14,662 bases of DNA from Cellulomonas sp. (GTDB lineage: Bacteria > Actinomycetota > Actinomycetes > Actinomycetales > Cellulomonadaceae): positions 1 through 14,662 of the forward strand of contig JAPSIJ010000024.1 of the NCBI GenBank assembly GCA_031178805.1, read 5' to 3'. Positions 1 to 6,400 of this stretch are shown one piece after another. Position 1 is the first letter of the stretch. Every line of letters starts with the position of its first letter. The notes beneath the pieces are model-generated. The model did not search any database, was not told where the DNA came from, and saw only the letters and a program-made list of their open reading frames with translations. Position numbers and translations under genes: made by a program.

Positions 1-1
1 G

Positions 2-19
2 CTCTACTACGACGTGTGA
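2..19 (+). CDS. C-terminal tail of an upstream gene (partial)
   Basis: One frame at the window edge reads Leu-Tyr-Tyr-Asp-Val and then a TGA stop at 17-19. It is followed 46 bases later by a strong hairpin terminator, which fits a gene ending here. Five residues are too few to name a family. The call rests on the stop codon and the terminator behind it. Confidence 0.35.
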   Translation, partial: LYYDV

Positions 20-64
20 TCGTCAGGTGTCACGGCTGCTCCCGTAGCGCCTGACCCGCACGAC

Positions 65-101
65 CGGCACCCCCGTCACCCTCGCGGTGGCGGGGGTGCT
101 G
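65..101 (+). terminator. Strong hairpin terminator after the upstream gene
   Basis: Arms 67-80 and 86-99 pair along their whole length with one G-U wobble (76/90) around a 5-base loop (81-85). The stem extends by two more pairs at 65-66/100-101. A short T-containing stretch (CTTTC, 102-106) follows. This fits an intrinsic terminator of the GC-rich actinobacterial kind, which often lacks a full U-tract. It probably ends transcription of the gene that stops at position 19 and insulates the next gene. Confidence 0.75.
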
Positions 102-137
102 CTTTCCCGGGCGGAGGACGCCGGCGAGCCCGCACCG

Positions 138-146
138 GGCACACTG
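138..146 (+). promoter_or_regulatory. Putative -10 region for the deoxyribosyltransferase-like gene
   Basis: GGCACACTG holds a NANNNT-type -10 hexamer (CACACT, 140-145), 34 bases before the GTG start at 180. Nearly the same string precedes dinB (534-542) and the oxidase gene (6355-6363). No clear -35 is visible, as is common in high-GC actinobacteria. Confidence 0.4.
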
Positions 147-179
147 ACGATCCGAGCCCGCCGACCGGAGGAGCGAACC

Positions 180-479
180 GTGCCCGACCGACCCGAGATC
201 GTCTGCCTCTGCGGCTCCACCCGGATCGTCGCCGAGCTGCGGGCGGCGAACCGCGACCTGACCCTCGCGGGCGCCGTCGTGCTCGCGCCGGCCGAGGTGG
301 ACGGGGTGGTCACCGACGAGCAGCGGGCGGCGCTCGGCGCCCTCCACCTGCGCAAGATCGACCTCGCCGACCGCGTGCTCGTGGTGGATCCCGGCGGGTA
401 CGTCGGCGCGTCCACCGCGCGGGAGATCGCGTACGCCCGGGCCGCCGGCACACCGGTCGCCTTCACGCACCCCCTCTGA
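180..479 (+). CDS. Nucleoside 2-deoxyribosyltransferase-like protein, 99 aa
   Basis: A small cytoplasmic protein of 99 residues resembling the nucleoside 2-deoxyribosyltransferase/DUF4406 fold. The N-terminus carries the nucleotide-pocket motif CLCGSTR (residues 9-15). The C-terminal half has LRKIDLADRVLVVD (58-71), then a glycine-rich turn, then AREIAYARA (80-88). In true transferases of this fold the Glu of the matching E-I/L-G-Y-A motif is the catalytic nucleophile, so E82 is the candidate here. The start is GTG 180 because GGAGGAG (167-173) sits 6 bases upstream; an earlier in-frame GTG at 87 lies inside the terminator. Family assignment is by motif and from memory. Members of this compact type are generally uncharacterised, so transferase activity is unproven. 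A nucleotide-salvage or nucleotide-binding role is inference. Confidence 0.75.
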   Translation: MPDRPEIVCLCGSTRIVAELRAANRDLTLAGAVVLAPAEVDGVVTDEQRAALGALHLRKIDLADRVLVVDPGGYVGASTAREIAYARAAGTPVAFTHPL

Positions 480-493
480 CGGCGACGGCCCGC

Positions 494-507
494 GCGGCGG
501 CCGCCGC
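494..507. repeat. 14-bp perfect palindrome between two genes
   Basis: GCGGCGGCCGCCGC is a perfect palindrome 15 bases after the stop of the preceding gene. Folded with a 4-base loop it leaves a 5-bp stem and has no T-tract, so a terminator role is possible but weak. In such GC-rich DNA chance is a real alternative. Confidence 0.25.
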
Positions 508-533
508 CCCGGTCGAGCGTGTCACCGCCGTGC

Positions 534-542
534 GGCACAGTG
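534..542 (+). promoter_or_regulatory. Putative -10 region for dinB, possibly leaderless
   Basis: GGCACAGTG holds a CACAGT hexamer (536-541) that ends 6 bases before GTG 548. That spacing would put the transcription start at or next to the start codon. No Shine-Dalgarno precedes GTG 548, which agrees with a leaderless mRNA. No LexA/SOS box is visible upstream. Confidence 0.4.
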
Positions 543-547
543 GACCG

Positions 548-1981
548 GTGAGCAGCGAGGTGACGGCCCCCCGGATGCGGCCGGAGCCGAGCATCGCCCA
601 CCTGGACGCCGACGCGTTCTTCGCCTCGGTGGAGCAGGCGCAGCGCCCCTCGCTGCGCGGCCGGCCGGTGCTCGTCGGCGGCACCGGTCCGCGCGGGGTC
701 GTCGCGGCGGCGTCCTACGAGGCGCGCGCCGAGGGCGTGCGGTCGGCGATGTCGATGGAGAGCGCCCGGCGCGCCTGCCCGCGGGCGACGGTCGTGGTGC
801 CGCGGTTCGACGCGTACAGCGCGTTCTCCGAGCGGATCATGTCCGCGCTGCGCGAGCTGACCGACGCCGTGGAGCCGCTGAGCATCGACGAGGCGTTCGC
901 CGACCTGGGGGCGCTGCGGCCCGGGCCGGACGGCTGGCCCGGCGTCGCCCGGGCGCTGCGGGAGCGCGCCGTCGAGCGGGCCGGGGTGCCCGTGTCCGTG
1001 GGGATGGGCCGGTCCAAGCTGGTGGCCAAGCTCGCGTCCGCGGCGGCCAAGCCGGCGGGCGTCGTCGTGGTCGCCCCGGACGAGGAGGACGCGTTCCTGC
1101 TGCCGATGCGGGTGCGGTCCCTGTGGGGCGTCGGGCCGGTGTCGGCGGAGCGGCTGGAGAAGATCGGCGTCCGCACGGTCGAGGACCTGCGGGGTCAGCC
1201 GCTGGACACCCTGACGATGGTGCTCGGGGAGGCGGCCGGCACGAACCTGTTCCGGGTGGCCCGCGGCTGGGACGACCGCCCGGTCGCCGAGACCCGGGAG
1301 CGGAAGTCCGCGGGCGCCGAGCACACCTTCGAGCGCGACCTGCACGGCGCCGAGGTCGCCGCGCAGCTGCCCGCCGTGACCCACCAGGCGTTCGCCCGGC
1401 TGGAGCGGCACGGCGGGGCGGCGCGCACCGTCACGGTGAAGGTGCGGTTCGCCGGGTTCACGACCGTGTCCCGGTCGGTCACGCTGCCGTCGCCCACCGC
1501 GGACCGCGCCGCCCTGCGGGAGGCCGCCGGGCGGGCGCTCGACCTCGTGGAGCTGACCGAGCCGGTGCGGCTGCTGGGGGTGTCGTTCCACGGGCTGTCC
1601 GAGCACGCGCAGCTGATGCTCGACCTCGCCGCGCCCGGTGCCGCGCCCGGTGCCGCGCCCGGTGCCGCGCCCGGGACCGACGCCGAGCCGCCGGCCGGGA
1701 CCGCCGCCGAGCCGGACGACGCCGGGGCCCTGCGCCCGGTCGCCCGGCGCCGGCGCGGGCGGCTCCGGCACGAGGACGCCGTGCCCGGGCTGGACGTGCA
1801 GCACCCGGAGCACGGGCGCGGCTGGATCGTGCGCGCCCGGGACGACGGCCGCGTCGCGATCCGGTTCGAGACCGCGGCCACCGGCCCCGGGCGCCAGCGG
1901 GTGCTCGACCCCGCGACCGAGCCGATCGAGCTGGTCGGCGCCCTCGGCCCGGACGGGCAGGAGCTGCCCGAGGCCGGGTGA
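548..1981 (+). CDS. dinB: DNA polymerase IV (Y-family translesion polymerase)
   Basis: Error-prone Y-family polymerase that bypasses DNA lesions at stalled forks. From GTG 548 it is 477 aa. The palm begins with HLDADAFFASVEQ (metal ligand D20, steric-gate region F24-F25). The second catalytic motif SIDEAFADL places D114 and E115. The helix-hairpin-helix stretch around LWGVGPVSAERLEKIGV and the little-finger domain follow. QLMLDL (355-360) looks like the beta-clamp binding motif. After it comes a linker with a 12-bp tandem repeat. The last ~70 residues (about 408-477) form an extension with HPEHGRGW and IRFETAATGPG motifs that I recall from other actinobacterial Pol IV proteins. Alternative starts are GTG 530 and ATG 575; neither has a good ribosome-binding site, and the -10 box just upstream favours 548. 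Confidence 0.93.
   Translation: MSSEVTAPRMRPEPSIAHLDADAFFASVEQAQRPSLRGRPVLVGGTGPRGVVAAASYEARAEGVRSAMSMESARRACPRATVVVPRFDAYSAFSERIMSALRELTDAVEPLSIDEAFADLGALRPGPDGWPGVARALRERAVERAGVPVSVGMGRSKLVAKLASAAAKPAGVVVVAPDEEDAFLLPMRVRSLWGVGPVSAERLEKIGVRTVEDLRGQPLDTLTMVLGEAAGTNLFRVARGWDDRPVAETRERKSAGAEHTFERDLHGAEVAAQLPAVTHQAFARLERHGGAARTVTVKVRFAGFTTVSRSVTLPSPTADRAALREAAGRALDLVELTEPVRLLGVSFHGLSEHAQLMLDLAAPGAAPGAAPGAAPGTDAEPPAGTAAEPDDAGALRPVARRRRGRLRHEDAVPGLDVQHPEHGRGWIVRARDDGRVAIRFETAATGPGRQRVLDPATEPIELVGALGPDGQELPEAG
1631..1678 (+). repeat. 12-bp tandem repeat inside the dinB linker
   Basis: The unit GCGCCCGGTGCC occurs three times exactly (1631-1642, 1643-1654, 1655-1666) and a fourth time with changes (1667-1678). 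It encodes Ala-Pro-Gly-Ala repeats in a disordered linker directly after the clamp-binding motif. The length is a multiple of three, so gain or loss of a unit would keep the frame. Confidence 0.9.
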
Positions 1982-2013
1982 CCGGCCGCGTGCGCCGCAC
2001 CCGCCGTGGCGCC

Positions 2014-2019
2014 TAGCCT
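2014..2019 (+). promoter_or_regulatory. Putative -10 box (TAGCCT) for the PatB-HAD pair
   Basis: TAGCCT lies 36 bases before ATG 2056 in the short gap after dinB. Close variants occur before the transporter gene (13142), the acidic protein gene (14423) and, on the minus strand, the GH43 gene (13065-13070). No convincing -35 is seen. Confidence 0.5.
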
Positions 2020-2055
2020 GCACAGGACCCACCCGCCGGCGACCGGAGCGTGACG

Positions 2056-3228
2056 ATGACCCAGGCCGACCCCCTCGACGTGCTGCGCACCCGCACCAGC
2101 GAGAAGTGGACCGCCTTCCCCGACGACGTGCTGCCGCTGTTCGTCGCCGAGATGGACTACCCGCTGGCCCCGCCGATCACGGCGGCGCTGCACGCGGCGG
2201 TCGACCGGAGCGACTCCGGCTACGTGCCGGTCGCGGGCAACGGCGTGAAGGAGGCGTTCGCGTCGTTCGCGGCCGACACGTGGGGCTGGTCCCCGGACCC
2301 GGCCCGGATGGGCCTGGCCACCGACGTGAGCGTGGTGATCGTGGAGTCGCTGCGCCGCCTGGTCGCGCCCGGCGAGGGCGTGGTGATCACGCCGCCGGTG
2401 TACCCGCCGTTCTTCGAGCTGGTGCCCGAGGCGGGCGGCCGGGTGGTCGAGGTGCCGCTGGTCGACGACGGCCGCACCCACCGGCTCGACCTCGACGGGA
2501 TCGACGCGGCGCTCGCCGCCGGCGCGAAGGGCGTGCTGCTGTGCCACCCGCACAACCCGCTGGGGCTGGTGCACCCGCGCGAGGACCTGGTCGCGCTGTC
2601 GCGGGTGGTCGCCCGGCACGGCGGCTTCGTGGTGAGCGACGAGATCCACGCCCCGCTGACCTACGCCGCCGGGTCGTTCACCCCGTACCTCACCGTCTCG
2701 GACGAGGCGCGCGAGCACGGCCTCGCGGCGGAGTCGGGCAGCAAGGCGTTCAACCTCGCGGGCCTGAAGTGCGCGCTGCTCGTCGCGGAGGGCGACCGGA
2801 TGACCGCCCTGATCCGCTCGCTGCCCGACGAGGTCGCCGCGCGCGCCGGGCTGCTGGGGGTGCTCGCGACGCGCGAGGGGTTCACGCACGGCCGGGGCTG
2901 GCTGCGGGACACGGTGGCGGCGATCGAGCGGAACGCGGACCTGCTGGCCACGCTGCTCGCGGAGCGGCTGCCCGCGGTGACGTACCGGCGCCCCGCGGCG
3001 AGCTACCTCGCGTGGCTGGACCTGTCGGCGCTCGGCTGGGGCGACGACCCGGCGGAGCGCGTGCTCTCCGACGCGCGGGTGGCGCTGGTGAGCGGCCCGG
3101 CGTTCGGCCGGCAGGGCGCGGGCTTCGCCCGGCTGAACCTCGCGTGCTCCCCCGAGGTGCTCACCGAGGCCGTGGACCGGATCGCGCGCGCCGTGCAGGC
3201 CGCCGGGGATGGCAGGCTGGGCGGGTGA
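2056..3228 (+). CDS. patB: MalY/PatB-type PLP-dependent C-S lyase (aminotransferase class I/II fold)
   Basis: Pyridoxal-phosphate enzyme of fold type I, 390 aa, of the MalY/PatB group. Members cleave C-S bonds of cystathionine and related cysteine conjugates, releasing pyruvate, ammonia and a thiol. Family marks are the N-terminal pattern DVLRTRTSEKW followed by LPLFVAEMDYPLAPPI. Others are HPHNPLG (N167, contacts the cofactor), SDEIHAPL (D195, pairs with the pyridine nitrogen) and SGSKAFNLAGLK (Schiff-base lysine K230). ATG 2056 is preferred over GTG 2050 because GGAG (2045-2048) lies 7 bases from the ATG. The stop overlaps the start of the next gene. Substrate cannot be read from sequence: cystathionine beta-lyase in methionine synthesis or a broader cysteine-conjugate lyase are both possible. 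The symbol is tentative. Confidence 0.88.
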   Translation: MTQADPLDVLRTRTSEKWTAFPDDVLPLFVAEMDYPLAPPITAALHAAVDRSDSGYVPVAGNGVKEAFASFAADTWGWSPDPARMGLATDVSVVIVESLRRLVAPGEGVVITPPVYPPFFELVPEAGGRVVEVPLVDDGRTHRLDLDGIDAALAAGAKGVLLCHPHNPLGLVHPREDLVALSRVVARHGGFVVSDEIHAPLTYAAGSFTPYLTVSDEAREHGLAAESGSKAFNLAGLKCALLVAEGDRMTALIRSLPDEVAARAGLLGVLATREGFTHGRGWLRDTVAAIERNADLLATLLAERLPAVTYRRPAASYLAWLDLSALGWGDDPAERVLSDARVALVSGPAFGRQGAGFARLNLACSPEVLTEAVDRIARAVQAAGDGRLGG

Positions 3229-4097
3229 CCCCCGCCGCGCCGCCCCGCAAGATCGTGTTCCTCGACGTCGACGGCACCTACGCCGACCGGGGCGTCGTCC
3301 CCCCGGGCCACGCCGCCGCCGTGCGCGCGGCCCGCGCCGCCGGGCACCGGGTGCTGCTGTGCACCGGCCGGCCGCGGGCGATGCTGCCCGAGCGGATCCT
3401 CGCGGCCGGGTTCGACGGCGTCGTGGCCTCGGCCGGCGGCTACGTCGAGCTGGACGGCGAGGTGCTGGTCGACCAGCGGTTCCCCGCGGACCTCGCCGCC
3501 CGGGTCGTCGCCGTGCTCGACGAGGTGGGCGCGGCCTACGTGCTGGAGGCGCCCGAGGCGCTGTACGGGCGGCCGGGCGTCGACGAGCGGCTGACCACGC
3601 TGCTGCGCGGCCACCTGCGGCGCACCGACGACGACGAGGCGGCCGACGCGGCGGACGGCCCCGCCGAGGACCGGCCGCTCGACATCCTCGCCCAGCTGCA
3701 CATGACCGACGACCTCGCGGCGCACACCTTCGGCAAGGTCTCGTACTTCGACGCCCGCCTGCCGTGGTGGGAGGTCGCTCAGCAGCTCGGCGACGACACG
3801 GGCATCCTGCCGAGCTCGGTCGCCGCGCTCGGCGACAAGGCCGGCGAGATCTTCCTGCGCGGCGTGCACAAGGCGCACGGCATCACCGCCGTCACCGAGC
3901 GCCTGGGCCTGCTGCGCGAGGACGTCATCGCGTTCGGCGACGGGCTGAACGACGTCGAGATGCTGGCGCACGCGGGGACCGGCGTCGCGATCGACGGCGC
4001 CGACCCCCGCGTGCTGGAGGTCGCGGACCGGGTGGCCGCCGGGCCCGAGCACGAGGGCCTGGTCGCGGCCTTCGCGGAGCTCGGCCTGACGGAGTAG
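3225..4097 (+). CDS. Cof-type HAD-superfamily phosphatase (class IIB)
   Basis: Soluble haloacid-dehalogenase-type hydrolase of 290 aa, probably dephosphorylating a sugar phosphate or other small phosphorylated metabolite. All four HAD motifs are visible. Motif I is LDVDGTYAD with nucleophile D14 and acid/base D16. Motif II is CTGR. Motif III is the lysine K205 in GDKAGEIFL. Motif IV is FGDGLNDVEM, with metal ligands D239 and D243. The long insert between motifs II and III is the type-IIB cap typical of Cof/YbiV-like enzymes, and the length is normal for them. The GTG start (3225-3227) overlaps the TGA of the preceding lyase gene as GTGA, which implies translational coupling. The Shine-Dalgarno is poor, consistent with re-initiation. 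Substrate is unknown; the link with the lyase may only be shared expression. Confidence 0.88.
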   Translation: MTPAAPPRKIVFLDVDGTYADRGVVPPGHAAAVRAARAAGHRVLLCTGRPRAMLPERILAAGFDGVVASAGGYVELDGEVLVDQRFPADLAARVVAVLDEVGAAYVLEAPEALYGRPGVDERLTTLLRGHLRRTDDDEAADAADGPAEDRPLDILAQLHMTDDLAAHTFGKVSYFDARLPWWEVAQQLGDDTGILPSSVAALGDKAGEIFLRGVHKAHGITAVTERLGLLREDVIAFGDGLNDVEMLAHAGTGVAIDGADPRVLEVADRVAAGPEHEGLVAAFAELGLTE

Positions 4098-4099
4098 CC

Positions 4100-4111
4100 C
4101 CGCCGCGGCGG
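4100..4111. terminator. Palindrome between convergent stops, possible bidirectional terminator
   Basis: CCGCCGCGGCGG is a perfect 12-bp palindrome filling nearly all of the 15-base gap between the HAD stop (4097) and the minus-strand stop (4113). Position favours a shared terminator. The tiny loop and absent T-tract make this weak. Confidence 0.3.
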
Positions 4112-4112
4112 C

Positions 4113-4355
4113 TCAGTCCAGCACGGTCACCGTCGAGCCGGGGCTGAGCCGGTCGCCGACCCGGCGGCCGACCGCCTCGGCGGCCTGCGCGTCGGGGGCC
4201 TCGACGTGCAGCACGAACTGCACCGCACCGTCGTCCTGCCGGGTCGCCTCCTCCACCGTGACGCCGTCCTCGCCGGCGAGGGCGTCGTCGATCGGGCGCA
4301 CCTCCCCCGCCTCGGCGGTGGGCAGCGCGGTGCCGGACACGCGGAACGTGGTCAT
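4113..4355 (-). CDS. Uncharacterised small protein, 80 aa
   Basis: I do not recognise this family. The start is ATG at 4355-4353 on the minus strand. AGGAGG (complement of 4361-4366) lies 5 bases upstream, an excellent ribosome-binding site, so the longer in-frame reading up to 4553 is rejected. The 80-residue product is soluble and acidic, with no signal peptide, membrane span or cysteines. It seems to alternate strands and helices: a strand-like N-terminus (TTFRVSG), a middle strand (AVQFVLHVEA), an Ala-rich helix (DAQAAEAVGRRVGDRL) and a final strand (STVTVLD). That order would fit a small alpha/beta domain. It diverges from the Abhydrolase_9 gene across a structured 215-bp gap and converges on the HAD gene. 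The coding call is firm because of the ribosome-binding site and codon pattern; function is unknown. Confidence 0.75.
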   Translation of the reverse strand: MTTFRVSGTALPTAEAGEVRPIDDALAGEDGVTVEEATRQDDGAVQFVLHVEAPDAQAAEAVGRRVGDRLSPGSTVTVLD

Positions 4356-4382
4356 CTGGTCCTCCTCGGGCCGTGGTCGGTA

Positions 4383-4399
4383 CCCACCCACCCTCACCC
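4383..4399 (-). other. G-quadruplex motif on the minus strand
   Basis: The plus strand reads CCC-A-CCC-A-CCC-TCA-CCC, so the minus strand carries four GGG runs with loops of 3, 1 and 1 bases. It lies 27 bases upstream of the start of the small minus-strand gene, on its sense strand, and would sit in that gene's leader RNA if transcription starts further upstream. It meets the standard quadruplex pattern; folding in vivo is not shown. Confidence 0.6.
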
Positions 4400-4433
4400 G
4401 CCCCCGCCGCCCGCGCGCGCTGGGCGCCCCCCG

Positions 4434-4483
4434 CGAGGGCGCACGCGCCGCGACGACGGCGCGGGAGCTCTCGTGCGCCCTCG
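4434..4483. repeat. 12-bp perfect inverted repeat in a divergent intergenic region
   Basis: CGAGGGCGCACG (4434-4445) and its exact complement CGTGCGCCCTCG (4472-4483) flank a 26-base centre. Inside is a smaller hairpin, CGCCG/CGGCG (4446-4450 and 4457-4461) with a 6-base loop, and a GAGCTC palindrome (4465-4470). The element sits in the middle of the 215-bp gap between divergent genes, about 80-90 bases from each start. It could be a cruciform, an operator for a large dimer, or a leader hairpin. No gene is seen in the gap. Confidence 0.7.
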
Positions 4484-4492
4484 TGGTGTCTC

Positions 4493-4513
4493 GGGCGCGG
4501 TGGGTGGGGTGGG
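4493..4513 (+). other. G-quadruplex motif on the plus strand
   Basis: Four G-runs (GGG 4493-4495, GGG 4502-4504, GGGG 4506-4509, GGG 4511-4513) with loops of 6, 1 and 1 bases lie on the sense strand of the downstream Abhydrolase_9 gene, 57 bases before its start. A weak -10-like hexamer (GACGAT, 4530-4535) lies between the motif and the gene, so the motif may be in the promoter rather than in the mRNA. Confidence 0.55.
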
Positions 4514-4570
4514 CGCGGCGCGGGTCTGCGACGATCCTCCTCAGAGGCGGCACCGACGGAGGGGACCCGC

Positions 4571-6325
4571 ATGACCGAGACGCCGGCCGCCGCGCCGAGC
4601 CGCGCGGACACCGCGTCCCCCGCGGACGCGGTCCCCGCGCGGGCCGGGTGGCGCCGGCTGCGCCCGCGGCCGCCGCACCCCGTCGGCGTGGCCGTCGGCA
4701 CCCTGTTCGCGTGCCTGGCCATGACGCCGTCGCTGCTGCCCCGCGACTGGCTGTTCCAGGCCCTGGTCTCCGGCATCTCCGCGGCGCTGGGCTACGGCGT
4801 GGGCGTCTTCCTCGCGTGGGCGCTGCGGCACGTGCCCGCGTGGCGGCGGCTGCTCGCGCGCGCCGCGGACCGGGTGCCGGCGGCGTGGCGCGCGCGGGTC
4901 CGGCCCCTCGGCGGGGCCCTGCTCGCGTCGGCGGCGGTCCTGGCGCTGGCGCTGATGCTGGTGGCCGGGTCGCGCTGGCAGCGGGAGATGACGTCCGCGC
5001 TCGGCATGCCGTCGCCGTCCACCGGCGACTGGCTGCGCGCCGGGCCGCTGCTGGTGGTGATCGCCGCCGGGTTCGTGCTCGCCGGGCGGGGGCTGTGGTG
5101 GCTGGGCCGCCGGATCGACCTGCTGCTGCAGCGGCGGCTGCGGTTCCCGCGCCACCTGGCCGGGGGCGTGGCCGCGGCGCTGGTCGGGGTGCTCGTGCTG
5201 GTGCTGGTGAACGACGTGCTGCTGGCGCGGGCGCTGCGGGCGGCGGACGCCGCGTTCGCCGTGGCGAACACGCGCGACCACGCCGGGGTCAGCCGGCCCG
5301 AGGCGCTGGAGCGGTCGGGGTCGCCGGAGTCGTTCGTGCCGTGGGACAGCCTGGGCCGGGAGGGCCGGCGGTTCGTCGCCGAGGGGCCGTCGGCCGAGGA
5401 CCTCGCCGCCGCGGCGCCGGACGTCGAGCCGGTCGAGCCGATCCGGGTGTACGTCGGGCTGGACTCCGCGGAGACCGCCGAGGAGCGGGCCGCGCTCGCC
5501 GCGGACGAGCTCGCCCGCACCGGCGCGTTCGACCGCGAGGTGCTGCTGCTGGTGACCACGACCGGCAGCGGCTGGGTGAACGGCTCCGCGGTCGAGGCGC
5601 TCGAGCTGATGCACGGCGGTGACACGGCGGCGGTCGCGACGCAGTACTCGTACCTGCCGAGCTGGTTGTCGTTCCTGGTGGACCGGTCCCGCGCGGCCGA
5701 CGAGGCGCAGGCCCTGGCCGCGGCCGTCGAGGAGCGGATCGCCGCGCGGCCCGCGGACGACCGCCCGCTGCTGCTCGCCTACGGCGAGAGCCTCGGCTCG
5801 TACGGGTCCGAGACCGCCTACCCGTCGCTCGCGGCGATCCGGGAGCGGACCGACGGCGTGCTGTGGGTGGGCCCGCCGAACTCCAACCCGGTGTGGCACG
5901 CGCTGGTCGAGCGCCGCGACCCCGGCACGCCCGCCACCGCGCCGGTGTACGCGAGCGGGCTGCTGGTGCGGTTCGCCGGCGACCCGGCGCAGATCGCCAC
6001 GCCGCCGACCGCGTGGGAGGAGCCGCGGGTGCTGTACCTGCAGCACGCCAGCGACCCCATCGTGTGGTGGGGGCCGGACCTGCTGCTGTCCGAGCCGGAC
6101 TGGCTGCGCGAGGGGGCGACCGGCGAGGGCGGGATGACGCTCACCTGGTACCCGCTCGTGACCTTCTGGCAGCTGACGTTCGACCTGGTCAACTCGAAGT
6201 CGGTGCCGGACGGGCACGGGCACAACTACGACGCCCTGACGCTGGACGGCTGGGTGGCGGTCGCGGCGCCCGACGGGTGGACGGACGCCGACACCGAGCG
6301 GGTCCGCGCGGTGCTCGCGGACTGA
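4571..6325 (+). CDS. Membrane-anchored alpha/beta hydrolase, Abhydrolase_9 family
   Basis: A 584-residue protein matching the two-part Abhydrolase_9 architecture: an N-terminal membrane domain and a C-terminal alpha/beta-hydrolase domain. The membrane part has about five hydrophobic spans (roughly residues 38-57, 60-85, 116-136, 155-180 and 195-222). The family phrase MTPSLLPRDWL lies between the first two. The hydrolase domain carries the nucleophile elbow GESLGS (S407), a likely catalytic Asp in ASDPI (D495) and a His in DGHGHNYD (H549 or H551), giving a complete Ser-Asp-His triad. ATG 4571 is chosen because GGAGGGG (4558-4564) is 6 bases upstream; the open frame extending further upstream is non-coding. 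Family members are common in actinobacteria, but their substrates are not established to my knowledge. An esterase or lipase acting at the membrane is inference. Confidence 0.85.
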   Translation: MTETPAAAPSRADTASPADAVPARAGWRRLRPRPPHPVGVAVGTLFACLAMTPSLLPRDWLFQALVSGISAALGYGVGVFLAWALRHVPAWRRLLARAADRVPAAWRARVRPLGGALLASAAVLALALMLVAGSRWQREMTSALGMPSPSTGDWLRAGPLLVVIAAGFVLAGRGLWWLGRRIDLLLQRRLRFPRHLAGGVAAALVGVLVLVLVNDVLLARALRAADAAFAVANTRDHAGVSRPEALERSGSPESFVPWDSLGREGRRFVAEGPSAEDLAAAAPDVEPVEPIRVYVGLDSAETAEERAALAADELARTGAFDREVLLLVTTTGSGWVNGSAVEALELMHGGDTAAVATQYSYLPSWLSFLVDRSRAADEAQALAAAVEERIAARPADDRPLLLAYGESLGSYGSETAYPSLAAIRERTDGVLWVGPPNSNPVWHALVERRDPGTPATAPVYASGLLVRFAGDPAQIATPPTAWEEPRVLYLQHASDPIVWWGPDLLLSEPDWLREGATGEGGMTLTWYPLVTFWQLTFDLVNSKSVPDGHGHNYDALTLDGWVAVAAPDGWTDADTERVRAVLAD

Positions 6326-6334
6326 GCCGCCGGC

Positions 6335-6356
6335 CCCCGGGCCCGCCCGACCGGGG
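6335..6356 (+). terminator. Weak hairpin after the Abhydrolase_9 gene
   Basis: CCCCGG (6335-6340) and CCGGGG (6351-6356) form a 6-bp stem with a 10-base loop, 9 bases after the stop codon. There is no T-tract, and the right arm touches the putative -10 region of the next gene. Possible terminator only. Confidence 0.3.
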
Positions 6357-6363
6357 CAGACTG
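6355..6363 (+). promoter_or_regulatory. Putative -10 region for the amine oxidase gene
   Basis: GGCAGACTG holds the hexamer CAGACT (6357-6362), 38 bases before GTG 6401. It matches the strings before dinB and the gene at 180 in 8 of 9 positions or nearly so. No -35 recognised. Confidence 0.4.
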
Positions 6364-6400
6364 GGCGGCGCCCGACCCCACCCCACCAGGAGGCCTCCGC

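Noticed and set aside
494..507. Palindrome as a regulatory operator for dinB
   Set aside because: It is a pure G/C palindrome typical of chance in this composition and does not resemble a LexA site.
1638..4097. Apparent 819-aa fusion ending in the HAD domain
   Set aside because: The upstream part is an out-of-frame reading of dinB and the lyase gene. The HAD protein has its own GTG start at 3225 and a normal family length.
4356..4553. N-terminal extension of the small minus-strand protein to 146 aa
   Set aside because: The extra residues are Arg/Ala/Pro low-complexity translated from the intergenic repeat region, and AGGAGG directly precedes the ATG at 4355.
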